The translations under genes and the position numbers were made by a program. A stretch of 64,000 nt of DNA from Neurospora tetraspora (Eukaryota; Ascomycota; Sordariomycetes; Sordariales; Sordariaceae). Where the stretch lies: assembly GCF_033439725.1 (NCBI RefSeq), contig NW_026944386.1, positions 2,604,001 to 2,668,000 on the forward strand, read 5' to 3'. Positions 1 to 10,710 of the stretch are shown here, one piece after another. The notes below the pieces were generated by a model. The model had not been told where the DNA came from. It saw nothing but the letters and a program-made list of their open reading frames with translations, and searched no databases. Numbering within the stretch: the first letter of the stretch is position 1; each line of letters starts with the position of its first letter.

Positions 1-380
1 CGAGTGGTAAATTACACGGGTACAGTAGCTGAGTAACAATGAACGCTTTGTTTTGGTGCCCCTTTTCTGGACCTGTAAACTACTCACATCACCTTCGTAC
101 ATTGTCCCGATATGACCTTTGACATACACACCCCTTGATTACGTCTTCCTCCCACACCTTACGCATTTTCTTCCCGTGATCTTATCGGTCCAGGGTAGCA
201 TAAGATATACAACCAGCCCGCGCTTTGCTAATAATATTCTAAAAAAAACGTCAAACAAAACCAGTTGACTGCAACCCAGACGTTGCACACCCGTTACCAG
301 CCCAAACAGACAGATATCATGACATCACCCTCAATGGGAAACAATCAAGCGGCTTTTTCAGATCTTCCTAGTTATAGATG
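1..380. other. Intergenic, 3' side of the CorA-like gene
   Basis: No reading frame of note is present. This is the downstream flank of the minus-strand gene that ends at 381, so it probably holds its 3' UTR. An A-run at 241-249 and AT-rich sequence are visible; nothing else is recognisable. Confidence 0.5.
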
Positions 381-3092
381 TCAGTAAGTCCTAGTCTTCC
401 TTCTCCTTATTCCACTGGCCGAACTGTTCTGTCTCTCGTGCGCCTCCACGCCCACCGGCACATCCTCCAGTGCTCTCAGTTGCCTGGGGTTCACGATCCG
501 CTTGACAGCACCATACCAGCCCAGTTCCTGTCTTTTCCACGCCTTCGGCTTGATCCCGTTGGATGGAGTCATTTCCAGGATGACACGAGGTAGCGCTTCT
601 CCCGACGCCGATCCCTCTTCTGACTCATCCATCTGAGTCTCAGTTTCCGTGTCTGCATCAAATCCCACACGTCTCTGAGGATCAGGGTAACTCGTGGTTT
701 GTGCCAGCGTCATCCCCGGGGGCATCATCATCAAATGGACGTGGCCGGGTGAGAGTGGCGTGATGGTTGTGTCGACAGCCTCCTCGTTCGAGCCATGACC
801 ATTGTCTTGAATATTGCTGTCACCATAGTGGCTGCCTGTAGCCGTTGGTAATTGAAGTGACGGCGGTAAAGACGAACGTTGTCCGTGGGGATCCGTCTGA
901 GAGAATGGTTGAGCAGTCGGTGAGGCAGTCCCAGGCGGAGGATAGAACCCGGTTCTGCCTGTGTTTCCCACGAAAGGGTTGAACCCGATTGTTTGCTCCT
1001 CGTCAGTTTGTCCTCTTCGATGAGCATGACTGCCACTCTCCTCTTGATCCATATTGACTTCCACGCCATGGTCATGGGTTGGATGACGTCGCATCTCCAT
1101 CTGTTTCTTCATCCGTCTGTGCTTCTGCCAGATAAGTTTCCCGATCCACCAACGCCATGTCTTCAAAGAGAGGAAGCCCGTTGGGGTCGCTTCTTCCGTC
1201 TCCTTTTGGCCTCTGTTACCATCTACATTGGTAACCCCAGTCCCACGAGTATCCCCAGTATCAGTAATCTCCGCCCCCGCAGGGAGAGGAAGAGGGTAAG
1301 GAAAGACTGCAGCCGCACTCGACAGTGAACTCACTACCACACGTTCAGTCGCAACTTCAACCCAAACCTCGGCCTTGCGGACTATGTCCGCGTAAATGAT
1401 CAGGCAGGCAATGATGGAGAGTGGAATAACTACCGCCCAAAAGATAAAGAACTTGGGAGCGCCGGGTTCATACTCGTCGCCCATGGAGAGAATCCCAGAC
1501 ACAATAGGGAATGGAAGTAGGATACCACCTAGGTAAGAGATGCGCTCAAGGGCCCGCTGGTTATCGGCGGATGCTTTGTCGGATGTACCATGCTGGTGGG
1601 AGTTGATGCGATGAAGGTGGCTGCGTTGAGGTGTCAGGCTTGCGTAGGTTGCTATCCGGTTCAGGTTGTTACCGGGTGTTGTCGTCCTGGATAGAGGAAT
1701 GTTTGTGAACCTGGCTGTAGAGTTCATAGCTGTTGACCTCTTTTTCGGCGGCTTAACCTTCTCCTGGGTCACGCATGTTGGTGGGTTCTGGGGAGGTGTG
1801 GGAATAGGTAAGAGGATAGGGACACCCGGTGATGCATTGAGAAGAGCGATTCGGCGCTTAGCACGAGAAAGCAGCGTCTTCCAATCCGGTCCAGACGAGG
1901 ACCCTCTCTCGGTCCCCTTGATGCGGCCATGGTGATCGGCATAGAAAGCTGTGACGTCGGCATTTCGCTCAAGTGACTGCACCATATGCCAATAGAGAGT
2001 GATGCTCTTTGACACTTCTCTCTCAATCAACTTTGGCTGTGAAGCTGTCGGGGGTGCCAATGCTTCGAACAGCTCGAGCCAGTGATTGTAGACGATGTCG
2101 GACAGGACATCGGCAACGAAACTTGCGGGATCAACCACCTGAGTGTCTTCGTTGGCGTTGTGGCAGAGCATCTCGTAAACCAAGTCTTCCAGACATGGGA
2201 CCTCTTCTTCTTCACGATCGTCGTATCCGTCGGCGGCAGCAACTCGGGGTCTCTGTGCTTCCATGACCGGGCCTGTCTTCTTGGCTGTAGGAAACGAGGC
2301 CTTCCGCAGATGTGACGGAGCAGCGTCCCTCCAGAGCGGCTTATCGAGGAACAGTACTCCAGCCCGAGGGCTCTGTTGCCGAGCAGAACTGATCCAGAGA
2401 GATGCTCGGTAGAAGGCTGCCGCCATTCCTTTCGGTGTCTTCCTCTCTTCAGTCAGAGGTAGGACCTTCGGACCAGTGGCCATCAGATCAAGACCATCGA
2501 TACCCCCTCCAGAGTTGGGATGAGTCTCTCGTCGAGACATCGAGGTATGATCGAATCCTTGTATCAACTCGGGGTACTCGAACTGCGCAAAGCAGCCTGC
2601 TTCGGGGCTTCTGATTTTCGAATGACCTCGTCTGCGTGGAAGGGTCAGGCCAGAGCGTGAACAGTAGCTTCTCCGGGCAGCATGTGCGTCCAGGAACGCA
2701 GAGTCAATGCTGAGCTCCTCGCTGCTGCGGAGGATGTCGACGTAGTTCGCAGGGAGGCCATGAACAACAAACAAGGTAACAGTTCCGTCCTTGTCCATGC
2801 CGGATATCAACTCACGCAGGACATCTGGACTGCTGACAATCGTTCTCCGGCATTGTTTCTTGGGATCCCATTCGAGCATATAGGCGGGCGAGGTCTCAAA
2901 CTCGTAGAGGGGAGGGGCAAAGGAGCCGAGACGCTGATGGTAGAAGGGGGAAGAGGCATCGCGCGGTGGTTTCTGTTGATGGTGCAGCTGATGCTTGTAT
3001 GCAGCCTCGTGGGCATCGTTCCGCTCTTCGTCGGAGTCCATGGCGTGTCGGTGTCTTGCAGAGCCTCCGTTTGGCTGGGGGCTGCCACACAT
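381..3092 (-). CDS. CorA-like two-TM membrane protein (fungal divergent CorA family)
   Basis: A single uninterrupted frame encodes 903 aa. The N-terminal half (about residues 40-470) resembles the long soluble domain of uncharacterised fungal CorA-like Mg2+ transporter proteins: a block near residues 235-260 reads AFYRASLWIS and then VLFLDKPLWRD, a pattern I associate with that group. Two hydrophobic segments lie near residues 521-540 and 548-570, separated by an acidic loop (GDEYEPGAPKF), as in the CorA membrane hairpin. The canonical GMN selectivity motif is absent; the equivalent place reads SGILSMGDEY. The C-terminal 330 residues are polar, with His, Gln and Ser-rich stretches, and are probably cytosolic and disordered. 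The start used is the first in-frame ATG; a second Met at about residue 18 (MDSDEE) is also possible, and the frame stays open upstream, so an extra 5' exon is not excluded. A metal-ion or anchoring role is inference from family only. Confidence 0.75.
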   Translation of the reverse strand: MCGSPQPNGGSARHRHAMDSDEERNDAHEAAYKHQLHHQQKPPRDASSPFYHQRLGSFAPPLYEFETSPAYMLEWDPKKQCRRTIVSSPDVLRELISGMDKDGTVTLFVVHGLPANYVDILRSSEELSIDSAFLDAHAARRSYCSRSGLTLPRRRGHSKIRSPEAGCFAQFEYPELIQGFDHTSMSRRETHPNSGGGIDGLDLMATGPKVLPLTEERKTPKGMAAAFYRASLWISSARQQSPRAGVLFLDKPLWRDAAPSHLRKASFPTAKKTGPVMEAQRPRVAAADGYDDREEEEVPCLEDLVYEMLCHNANEDTQVVDPASFVADVLSDIVYNHWLELFEALAPPTASQPKLIEREVSKSITLYWHMVQSLERNADVTAFYADHHGRIKGTERGSSSGPDWKTLLSRAKRRIALLNASPGVPILLPIPTPPQNPPTCVTQEKVKPPKKRSTAMNSTARFTNIPLSRTTTPGNNLNRIATYASLTPQRSHLHRINSHQHGTSDKASADNQRALERISYLGGILLPFPIVSGILSMGDEYEPGAPKFFIFWAVVIPLSIIACLIIYADIVRKAEVWVEVATERVVVSSLSSAAAVFPYPLPLPAGAEITDTGDTRGTGVTNVDGNRGQKETEEATPTGFLSLKTWRWWIGKLIWQKHRRMKKQMEMRRHPTHDHGVEVNMDQEESGSHAHRRGQTDEEQTIGFNPFVGNTGRTGFYPPPGTASPTAQPFSQTDPHGQRSSLPPSLQLPTATGSHYGDSNIQDNGHGSNEEAVDTTITPLSPGHVHLMMMPPGMTLAQTTSYPDPQRRVGFDADTETETQMDESEEGSASGEALPRVILEMTPSNGIKPKAWKRQELGWYGAVKRIVNPRQLRALEDVPVGVEAHERQNSSASGIRRRKTRTY

Positions 3093-4279
3093 TGACAGTT
3101 TTGTTGTCGATGATGAAGGGCTCTTCGTGAGGGCGAAGAAGGGCGAGAATGGCCCAGTGCACTCTCATTGTGCTGTAAAGGCTCCTTCTTTTGTCCATGT
3201 TGGCGTTCCTTCCAGCATTGAATGTCTTCGTAAAGAAGGTGCTAGCAACTGTCATGGCGTCTTGTACTAGATGATGCTAGTTTCATCGTTCCTTCTGTTT
3301 GAATGTCAGTTAAGGAGGCTCTAGTGAGCGATGCACACTCATGATTTCGGTTGCTCGGTTGCTACTTTCCGCCCGGTGCCATCATTACCGCGATAGATTG
3401 TGCTTGTCTCTCAAAATCGGCAGGTGTTTCCACCACTTCCTCGAACACCGTGGTCACCATTTCACAGCAGGGAACTGTCGTCCATCTGACCAACACGACT
3501 CGGGAGGAAGCTAACAAGCATCGGCCGGCCGCAGACAACCAGGGAAGGCGACGATGAGTGACTATGGTCACGGCAGACACCTTTACTTCTCGAAATAATT
3601 CTGTTGAACTCGTGCAGTAAATGGCCCTTGGCAAAAGTGTAGCTTCATCGGGCTTTAAGGATTTTCGCATGCATTCGGGTCAAGTCCTCGCATCATACAC
3701 CATCGTTGTATTTACTGTGTAATTCCATTCGTGCTACACCGATTCTTTCCAATATCTCATGACTAGATACTTTTCCCGCTCATCGCCGCTATCCCACCGA
3801 ATAGCACCGACTGCTTTTCTCTCCTCCAACAAGTTGCATGCCGTATAATAATAAAAGCTTTGCTAGGTCTCCACAACTGCGCTGGTTTCTTTCAATCCTT
3901 CCTTCACCCTAGTCTTCCCTTCCAAAAAACGCCACCGCCATGAAACTCCTTCAGATGAAGATAGAAATGAATATGGTGAACCAAACCCCTTAAACAAAGT
4001 CCTCTGAGCGCTCGTGTCCACGTGTCAGTCTAAAATGAGTGAGATGTGTGAACGAGAAGAACTAGAAACCACGCTGCAGGCAGGCATGTTTCAGCTCTGC
4101 AAGTAGTAAAACAGAAAACAGAAAACAAAGCGCAGAGCGCCAAATGTCGTCATGGGACGCCCTGCGACAAGACGCAAGGCAAAGGAGCGAGAGATGACGG
4201 AGCCATCGATTAACTGCGATCCTTGCCAGAACACGCCATAAAGAGAGACCACCAGGAGTTGGGACCTCCCGGGACCCCC
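3093..4279. other. Intergenic between the CorA-like gene and nrc-2
   Basis: This 1.2 kb stretch is the upstream region of the CorA-like gene and the 3' flank of nrc-2, both on the minus strand. Short frames on both strands show no family resemblance or coding-like codon use. I see no repeat or RNA gene. Confidence 0.5.
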
Positions 4280-6344
4280 TTATCGTTGCTCGTAAGCATC
4301 AGAGTGATACTCTTCATCTCCGTCGTGATGTAATGTGACGCTGTTGAACTCTTCGAATGGATCAACGGCATTCTCGCCTGGTGTTACCATCCCACTTTCA
4401 AGCGGTTCCCCCTTGAGGCCCATCTGCCTGGACCCGCTGAAATCCACGCTCTCACTTTCCTTAACGTTGCGGAAGTTTAGTGTATCAATGCCGCGACCTT
4501 GGTTCGGGACAATGGGCGGCTTCATGTGACGAATCAAAGCCCATTGTGTCGTTCTAAAGAAGGGGTGAGTCTTGATATCGGATGCGCCAGCACGCGCACC
4601 TAGACGACGGTTCTCGTCCTTAATAAGCAATTTGCGGATGAGTGATTTGCAAAGGCTAAACATCCAAGGTTAGCAAGTAGTCAGGGTAAGAACGCGTCGA
4701 TGACAAGTGAGGGAGACTTACTTTGATATTTGTGGCGCGCCGGCATGGTCAGGGAAGGGAATATCTTCCCTGAGAATGTTGGCGAAGGTTGCGTTACGGT
4801 TCTTACCCTTGAAGGGGGTGGTGCCGTAAAGCATTTCATAGATGAGAATTCCTAGCGTCCACCAGTCGACTGCACTGGTATGCCCACTTCCCTTAATGAC
4901 TTCGGGGGCGATATACTCTTCCGTACCCACAAAGGAGTTTGTGCGGAAGTTTGCTATGCAGGACTTGGTGTCGATGGTCGGCAACGACGACGTACTCGTG
5001 CCATTCTTTCCAACAATCATGGTGGGCTTGCCGCCCGGGTCGGACTGCTTGGACAGATCGAAATCTGAAAGCATGATATGGCCAGATTGATGAAGTAGGA
5101 TATCTGTGATGATCGACAGTTAGTTTTGCGAAATGATCGACATGATGAAAGGTGGGACAGGTGGAAACGTACTCTCTGGCTTGAGATCCCGGTAAATGAA
5201 TCCCATGAGATGCAGGTATTCAAGCGCGGCAGTAACCTCTGCGGCGTAGAAGCGAGCATCGTCCTCGGGAATGCACTTGCCGGGACGTGTCTGGAGAGCC
5301 CTGAAGAACTCGCCACCGCTGCAGTATTCCATGCAGAGGTAAAGATAGTCCTCGGACTGGAAGGAGTGATATAGCGTCACGATGAAGGGATGGTTGCTTG
5401 TAGCGAGAATTTCCTGCTCGGCCAAGGCTCTCTTAATCTTGTTACGCTTGATCATTTCCTTCTTGCTCAGGACTGTTTTGGTTTGTCAGTAGGGGGTTAG
5501 ACATTGTACCGGATGGACGCGAAGACGTACCCTTCATAGCATATAACCTCCCGCTCTTCTTCTCCTTGACTAGATATACCTTGCCTACATCGCCCTTGCC
5601 GATCAACTTGATCTTGTCGAAACTCTGGGGGCCGACCTCAACATTGCGGACCTTGATGGAGTTGGAGCTGTATGTTCGGCGGAAGGCGAGCGGCGACTGG
5701 CGGATGGGGGGAGGCAGCGCTCCGAGACCATCGGCATCGGCCGCAGCCAGACTTGTGGAGGAATCGTTGTTGGGCTTTTGCTCTGCAAAACCGACTGTGT
5801 TGGAATCCTTGCTCTCCTCTAGCGGCTCCTTGCTGAGCTCGGCCGTGGCAGGGCGCTCGCCGTTGCCCTGACCCTTTGAAAACAGGCCCTGTGCGTTGGG
5901 GGCACTGGCGACTCTCCTCAGTTTCCTCGCAAGCTCTTCTTTTGTGGCAGCGGTGGGCTGCTGCGAGCCTTCGGGGCCGTCGACCTTGAGCGAGGGAGTG
6001 TCGGGCGGGCTGGGCGGAACCGAGCCGTCACCGTGATGGCGCAGGCCCGGTTGGCCCTGGTGGGCAAAGTAAGGGTTCGCGTGTGCGGTCGGACTCATGG
6101 ATTCGTCGAGCGGATTGCCCTCGCTCACGACGGTGGTGCTGCGAAGGCGGCCGACGCTGAAGAAACGGGACTGACGGAAGCCAGAGGGCGTCTTGGAGTC
6201 GGCGCGTGGTGCTCCGCCGTGGGAGCTGGAGGTGGTGTTGGCATCGCGGTCCTTGTGGTCTTTGGAGCCGGAATTGATGCGGAAAAATTGCTTGAGGCGC
6301 GAGGGGAAATGGCCTTCGCCGTTGGCGTTCTTTTGTGACGGCAT
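4280..6344 (-). CDS. nrc-2: NRC-2 AGC-family Ser/Thr protein kinase (Fpk1/Kin82 type)
   Basis: Four exons on the minus strand: 6344-5531, 5472-5173, 5103-4722 and 4655-4280. The introns have gtacgt or gtaagt donors and cag/tag acceptors. The product is 623 aa, the length I recall for Neurospora NRC-2. Residues 1-240 are a Ser/Pro-rich regulatory tail. The kinase domain starts near 242: glycine loop GKGDVGKV at 249-256, catalytic Lys271, YRDLKPEN with Asp367, and the metal motif DFD at 385-387 instead of DFG. DFD is usual in the Fpk1/NRC-2/phototropin branch of AGC kinases. The activation segment [12 protein letters not shown] is at about 428-439. The C-terminal extension contains DPFEEFNSV, an AGC-tail-like hydrophobic element. 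Established knowledge: nrc-2 loss in N. crassa derepresses conidiation, and the yeast homologues Fpk1/Fpk2 phosphorylate lipid flippases. Plasma-membrane signalling is therefore the likely setting. Confidence 0.95.
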
Positions 6345-7710
6345 CCTTGTGATGTAATGCTCATGAAGACGAGTCCATGATGCGACTTGGATGGGAGGAA
6401 GGGGGAAAGACGGGGGGTGCCAAGGTGCACTGGACTGCGAGTGCGCGAGGTGCCAATGCAGTGGAGGGTGCTGGGTGCAGCGGGTTGTCTGGCAGTTCCG
6501 GTCTGATGGCGGAGTGGATAACAGATGACAGGACCGAGCCAGTTACGCTGTGCCCACTTCTTTACGAATGCTGGCGGCCACCTTCCACTTCCAGCACGCC
6601 GTCCAATGGGCTGCAGATGTCGCTGCCGGGCACTCTGCGACGGGCTGGACTGCCTGGAGGCGAAAGGAAGCTGTTTCGCTTCGGTTTTCTCCCGTTATGC
6701 AATGGGCGGGCTGCTAAACACACAGTGAGACGAGCATTATCCCTTATCATCCGCCTACCCGGCAAGCACTCTATTGTGGTGATATTCTGTTAGTGCAACA
6801 GCCCAGGTCGTTATCGACCCCTGGGGTGTGCTAGATCGGAAGGTCGAAACATGGTGTCCAAAGACTCCAAGGAGACTGCCTGTTTCCAAGGTCTTCAGGT
6901 TGGTGGAGTGTCACGGGACCTTCCGGCGCACGCCGACTGGAGCGATGAGAAGTGAGAACGAGTGGAACTGCGCCTTCTTTTTAAGTCCCGTCCGCAAAGT
7001 GTTCTCGTCCAGTCATTTCGGCATGGCACGCCATCTGTCAATCCATCATCCATTGAAAACTGTATTTATCAGCAAGGTAAAACCCCCAACCCGTCTGGTC
7101 CGTGATGAGGCTCATGGCGCTTGAGACTCACTTGTCAAAATTGCAGCAGCGAAGACGTGTAAGCGTCTCGCAACAGCGTACCGAGCATGTTGTCTCAGAA
7201 CCAGCCGTCTCTACCGTCCAACAACACGCAGCCGCAAAGCTCAATTGGACCACTGGTTTCTGTTGGATCGCAATCCTTCAGGTCCCCCGCCACCAGACCT
7301 CGCAGAGCTTGGCAACGTCTTGATGGATCCAGACTGTTGAGTGCTGTCGAGGACCTGCAGGTGGATGATCGTCCTGCCCTTCTCACGATTCTCTTACAGT
7401 CACGCTCCTATAAAAGCATTCGTCTTGAAGGGTTTTGTAAGCAGATACTTTCCGTCGGCAATCGTTCGGAGCATGGCCTGTTACAGCAATTCCCGTCCAC
7501 AATCTGTACCCTTTTGGCCATGTCTTTTCTCATCACATATTGTTCAACACAGGCAACGAAGCAGCCAAGCAACCAACCTCAAGTTCCACGTTGACAGATC
7601 CCCGTCAAGCTGGGGAAATCAAGTCCACCCCGGAAAGAAAGTGTTGATACTCACATTGCACTTTGCAGTAGACATTCATTTCCATGCTCCGTTTGCTTCA
7701 AGACTCAGAT

Positions 7711-7936
7711 ATCTCTTTAAGCGTGTTTTGCGCCATTCTTTTCCCGACAGGGGTCTGTAGCCAATGACGTTTCTCAAACACCAAAATGCAACCCTTTGGC
7801 TACTTCAGGCTACTTTCTAAGTATCTTAGCAGGACTCTATAAGTCCTCTGACAGAGTCACCAGCTGTTTAGGAGCTGGGTACTCTGAAGTTTTTATGGGC
7901 CGGGAAAAAAATGGCGCAAAACACGCTTAAAGAGAT
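7711..7936. mobile_element. MITE-like element A (36-bp terminal inverted repeats)
   Basis: The left arm at 7711-7746 and the right arm at 7901-7936 are reverse complements over 36 positions with a single mismatch (C versus T). The outer end reads ATCTCTTTAAGCGTGTTTTG. The 226-bp unit has no coding capacity. No target-site duplication is clear: a 2-bp AT repeat is possible if the repeat begins at CTCTTT. A non-autonomous DNA transposon is the likeliest reading; a structured RNA or palindromic regulatory element is the alternative. Confidence 0.7.
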
Positions 7937-8435
7937 TCATCCGTCTATAGAGTGAAATGCTTTCTTCGGCCCTATTCCGCCACAAACACATCTAGCAATA
8001 GCTTACACTTTGCCTCCAATGCTGCTGTACCACCATGAATCTTACACCACACGCTGCCAACCAAATACCTGCCTAATTCGGTTGTCAAGTTGCCTCAGCC
8101 TGCTGTCACCTACCGTTCACCCACTGACTTTGACAGTCTCCAGCCTTTTCGCTCTGCAACCAAGAATGTAGTGAGGCACCCAAAAAGCCCCCTTTTGGAG
8201 CGTGCTGAATTGCAAAAACAAATACCCAACACTACGTACGCGTCTTGATGATTTTCTCTTTCTGGTGCTTTCCTCGATGAGAAAAAAAAATGCAAAAAGT
8301 TGGAGCGTTGCGAAATCCTGAATGTTGAAGGTACTTCGGACTGGCCACATGCTGGGCAATTTTGCAGCGAAGATAAAATTCGGAGTTGCCTTTATAGGCT
8401 TGGTGTCTAGGTCAAGTGGGTACCAATGTTCTGTT

Positions 8436-8727
8436 ATGGTCTAGTGGCTCAGTCGCTCCCACGTTGGCCCCAAGAATCAAAAAGGTCACCCGTTCGATTC
8501 CTGCTCGAGGCCATCTTTTCGAGCTATGAGAGAGCTGTCCGGGCAAGTCCTGGGCACTCTCCCATGGTGAGTTCACCATAGCGTAGGTCCCTATCCATAG
8601 CGAATATATTTATCCTCAGCGAACCTTAGCGAATATACTAACCCACAGCGAGCATATCTATCCCAAGCGGGCATCTGGGTTTTCATCAAGCGGTTTCCCA
8701 GCGTAGTAAGTAATTTTTTTTTTTTTT
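8436..8727 (+). repeat. tRNA-like/SINE-like unit with 19-bp repeat tail and T14 run
   Basis: A tRNA-like head at 8436-8514 shows an A-box-like stretch (TGGTCTAGTGG, 8437-8447) and a B-box-like stretch (GTTCGATTC, 8492-8500). Seven bases at 8436-8442 can pair with 8508-8514. The T stem and anticodon stem do not fold, so this is not a working tRNA gene; the head is closest in wording to tRNA-Glu. Four Ts follow at 8516-8519. Downstream, degenerate copies of a 19-bp unit starting AGCG begin at 8580, 8599, 8618, 8628, 8647 and 8666, with further AGCG starts at 8689 and 8700. The unit ends in 14 Ts at 8714-8727. The layout fits a tRNA-derived SINE; a decayed tRNA beside an unrelated minisatellite is the alternative. 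Confidence 0.5.
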
Positions 8728-9102
8728 ATTATGTTATTACAACCAGCGTTACTTTTCACACAGCGTCCGTACATGCTTTATACACAAAGCATTATAATGA
8801 TGCTTTTTTTCTAGTTGTCTGAGGTGTTTCAATGTCCTTAATGACCTATCGTGAAGCATCAAGGTGAAAACGGTGCTAAGAAACTCACAAAGCTGTAGCA
8901 TGTGTGATACGGACGTTTCAAGCCTTTTACTTGAATATCGCTTGTTATATAAAGAAGGTGAGTAGGTATAAGTATACAACCAATACGCCTCTGTGCCTTT
9001 TCCACCACTTTCCACCCCAACAACACAAACGCAACCAGAACCACGTCCACCCCCCCTCCTCCATCCCTCATCCCTCATCCCTTTCGTCCTCCCGCTCAAA
9101 GC

Positions 9103-10710
9103 TCAATCCTGATACAACCCCCTCCATGTCGGATCCCACCCACAACTCAACATCTTCCTCTTAACCTCCTTGCCGGGGTTTCCAGAAGGATTCTCCGGGT
9201 CCGCATCCGGGTCCGCAGGCACCGTCACCTCCACCACGGGTCCCATCACCTTATCGTAATACTCCCAAAACTCGTCCTGCTTCTTCTTCTTGGCCGCCAA
9301 GCTCGCCTCCATCGCGTCCCGCTCGGCCTGCGTGTAAACCGGCTCCGGCGCGGCGTTTTCGTCCCTGAGAAAATGTACCCGCTCCAGGCGCGCGCGTCGA
9401 CGGCGTTTGTCGTCGTCGTTTTCGTAGAGCTGGTCCCGGACGGAGGGGGTTACTTGGTTGCCGGAGGCGTCGAAGAGGTAGGGCGGTAGGGGTTGGAGTT
9501 TGACGATGACGGGTGTCTTGGTGGTGGTGGTGTCGGCGTGGTGAGAGGTGATGGATGACGATGATGGTGGTGGTGGGAGGGCTGATGTTATGGTTAGGGG
9601 CTTCTCGGAGAGGGGAGACTCTATGCTGGTGTTGCGGGGGCCGTCGCCGACGTGCCAGAGGAAGGGTATCAGGTGACATTCGTCGACGTGGGCTTCGAAG
9701 TGGGTTTTGGTTGGTAGGGCGAGTGGTGGAAGCTTGGATTGGAGACGCTTGCTCTGGCAGGAAGCCCATTTGCAAGTCTTGGGCTCTTGTTGCTCTTTTG
9801 CTAAACCTGGATGATGTTGACGAGGTTGTTTGTAATCTCCGTGTACGATCAAAACGTGTTTCCGTAGAGTTTCAAAGTTGTGCAGCTCAGCCGGGCATCC
9901 CTCCCATTCACACAGGAAGCGGATGTACCTCGGTGTCAGCTTGGAGAAGATTTCTCTGGGCAACTCATGGGGCTTCTTGGGTGGACGACCTCTGCGCTTG
10001 ACCTCGCCTGGCGCTTTGGGTGGTTTCGGAACTTTGGGTCTAGGGGGAGGCACGGGATTTCCTCGCATGGCGGCATAGGACAAGCCAGGCCTCCATCCAA
10101 CCGGCCGTCCTCGTTTCTTTGGTGGATTGACCAGGGGTGCTGGTGCTGGGATATCTGGTACTGGAAACGGTGGTGGTTGCACCTTCGGCGGCACATAGTT
10201 GGCTGCAGCAGCAGCGGGGGAAGGTTTCGTTGATGACCGCTCTGTGATTTTCCGCCTCTTCGGAGTGGGAGGCATAAGGTCCGATGTCACAATATTGCCA
10301 ACCAGTGTATCTTCCTCCTCCTCGTCTGATGCAACATCTGGGACGCTGATGTAGGCTTCCTTCTTTACAGTTGCCGGGAGCACAACGGCGACCCGGACCG
10401 ACCTTGGTGTTCCATCGCGGACAGATGCCGATGTTGGCGTTGCATGCCGCTCAGATCTTGAAGGCTTCAAAGGCGAGAGCGTCGCTCGCCTCGGGTGCTG
10501 GGGAACATCGGCGGGCGCTTGTAGTGGTGGTTCATCCTCCACGCCTTCTGCGTCGTAGAACTCATCCACATCCTCGTCATAATCCCCTTGATGGTTCGGA
10601 TCTAGATCCGGATCATAGTCATCGCCCAGCTCATCATAATCGTCCTTAGGATCATAATTGAAGTTGTCGATAGGGTCTTCATCCGGGTAGAGATCCGGGT
10701 CGTAAGGCAT
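9103..10710 (-). CDS. AT-hook and C2H2 zinc-finger nuclear protein
   Basis: A single exon encodes 535 aa. Residues 1-65 are very acidic (Asp/Glu/Tyr-rich). A basic patch KRRK at 151-154 could be a nuclear localisation signal. Two AT-hook cores are clear: KKRGRPVGW around 198-206 and KRRGRPPKKP around 238-247. A C2H2 finger follows with Cys267, Cys272, His285 and His290 (C-x4-C-x12-H-x4-H). A second, looser set is Cys313, Cys318, His337 and His341 or His346. The C-terminus is charged, with a possible coiled coil around QAERDAMEASLAAKKKK, and ends CGWDPTWRGLYQD. This suggests a chromatin or DNA-binding protein that recognises AT-rich minor grooves. The target genes and any complex are unknown, and I do not recognise a named orthologue. 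Confidence 0.85.
   Translation of the reverse strand: MPYDPDLYPDEDPIDNFNYDPKDDYDELGDDYDPDLDPNHQGDYDEDVDEFYDAEGVEDEPPLQAPADVPQHPRRATLSPLKPSRSERHATPTSASVRDGTPRSVRVAVVLPATVKKEAYISVPDVASDEEEEDTLVGNIVTSDLMPPTPKRRKITERSSTKPSPAAAAANYVPPKVQPPPFPVPDIPAPAPLVNPPKKRGRPVGWRPGLSYAAMRGNPVPPPRPKVPKPPKAPGEVKRRGRPPKKPHELPREIFSKLTPRYIRFLCEWEGCPAELHNFETLRKHVLIVHGDYKQPRQHHPGLAKEQQEPKTCKWASCQSKRLQSKLPPLALPTKTHFEAHVDECHLIPFLWHVGDGPRNTSIESPLSEKPLTITSALPPPPSSSSITSHHADTTTTKTPVIVKLQPLPPYLFDASGNQVTPSVRDQLYENDDDKRRRRARLERVHFLRDENAAPEPVYTQAERDAMEASLAAKKKKQDEFWEYYDKVMGPVVEVTVPADPDADPENPSGNPGKEVKRKMLSCGWDPTWRGLYQD

Larger units (their letters stand above)
6345..9102. other. 2.8 kb gap: nrc-2 upstream region with two repeat elements
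   Basis: No convincing protein gene is present. The right-hand part is the 3' flank of the AT-hook gene that ends at 9103; the left-hand part is the promoter and probable long 5' UTR of nrc-2. Two separate elements, annotated on their own, sit inside: an inverted-repeat element at 7711-7936 and a tRNA-like unit with 19-bp repeats at 8436-8727. Confidence 0.55.
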
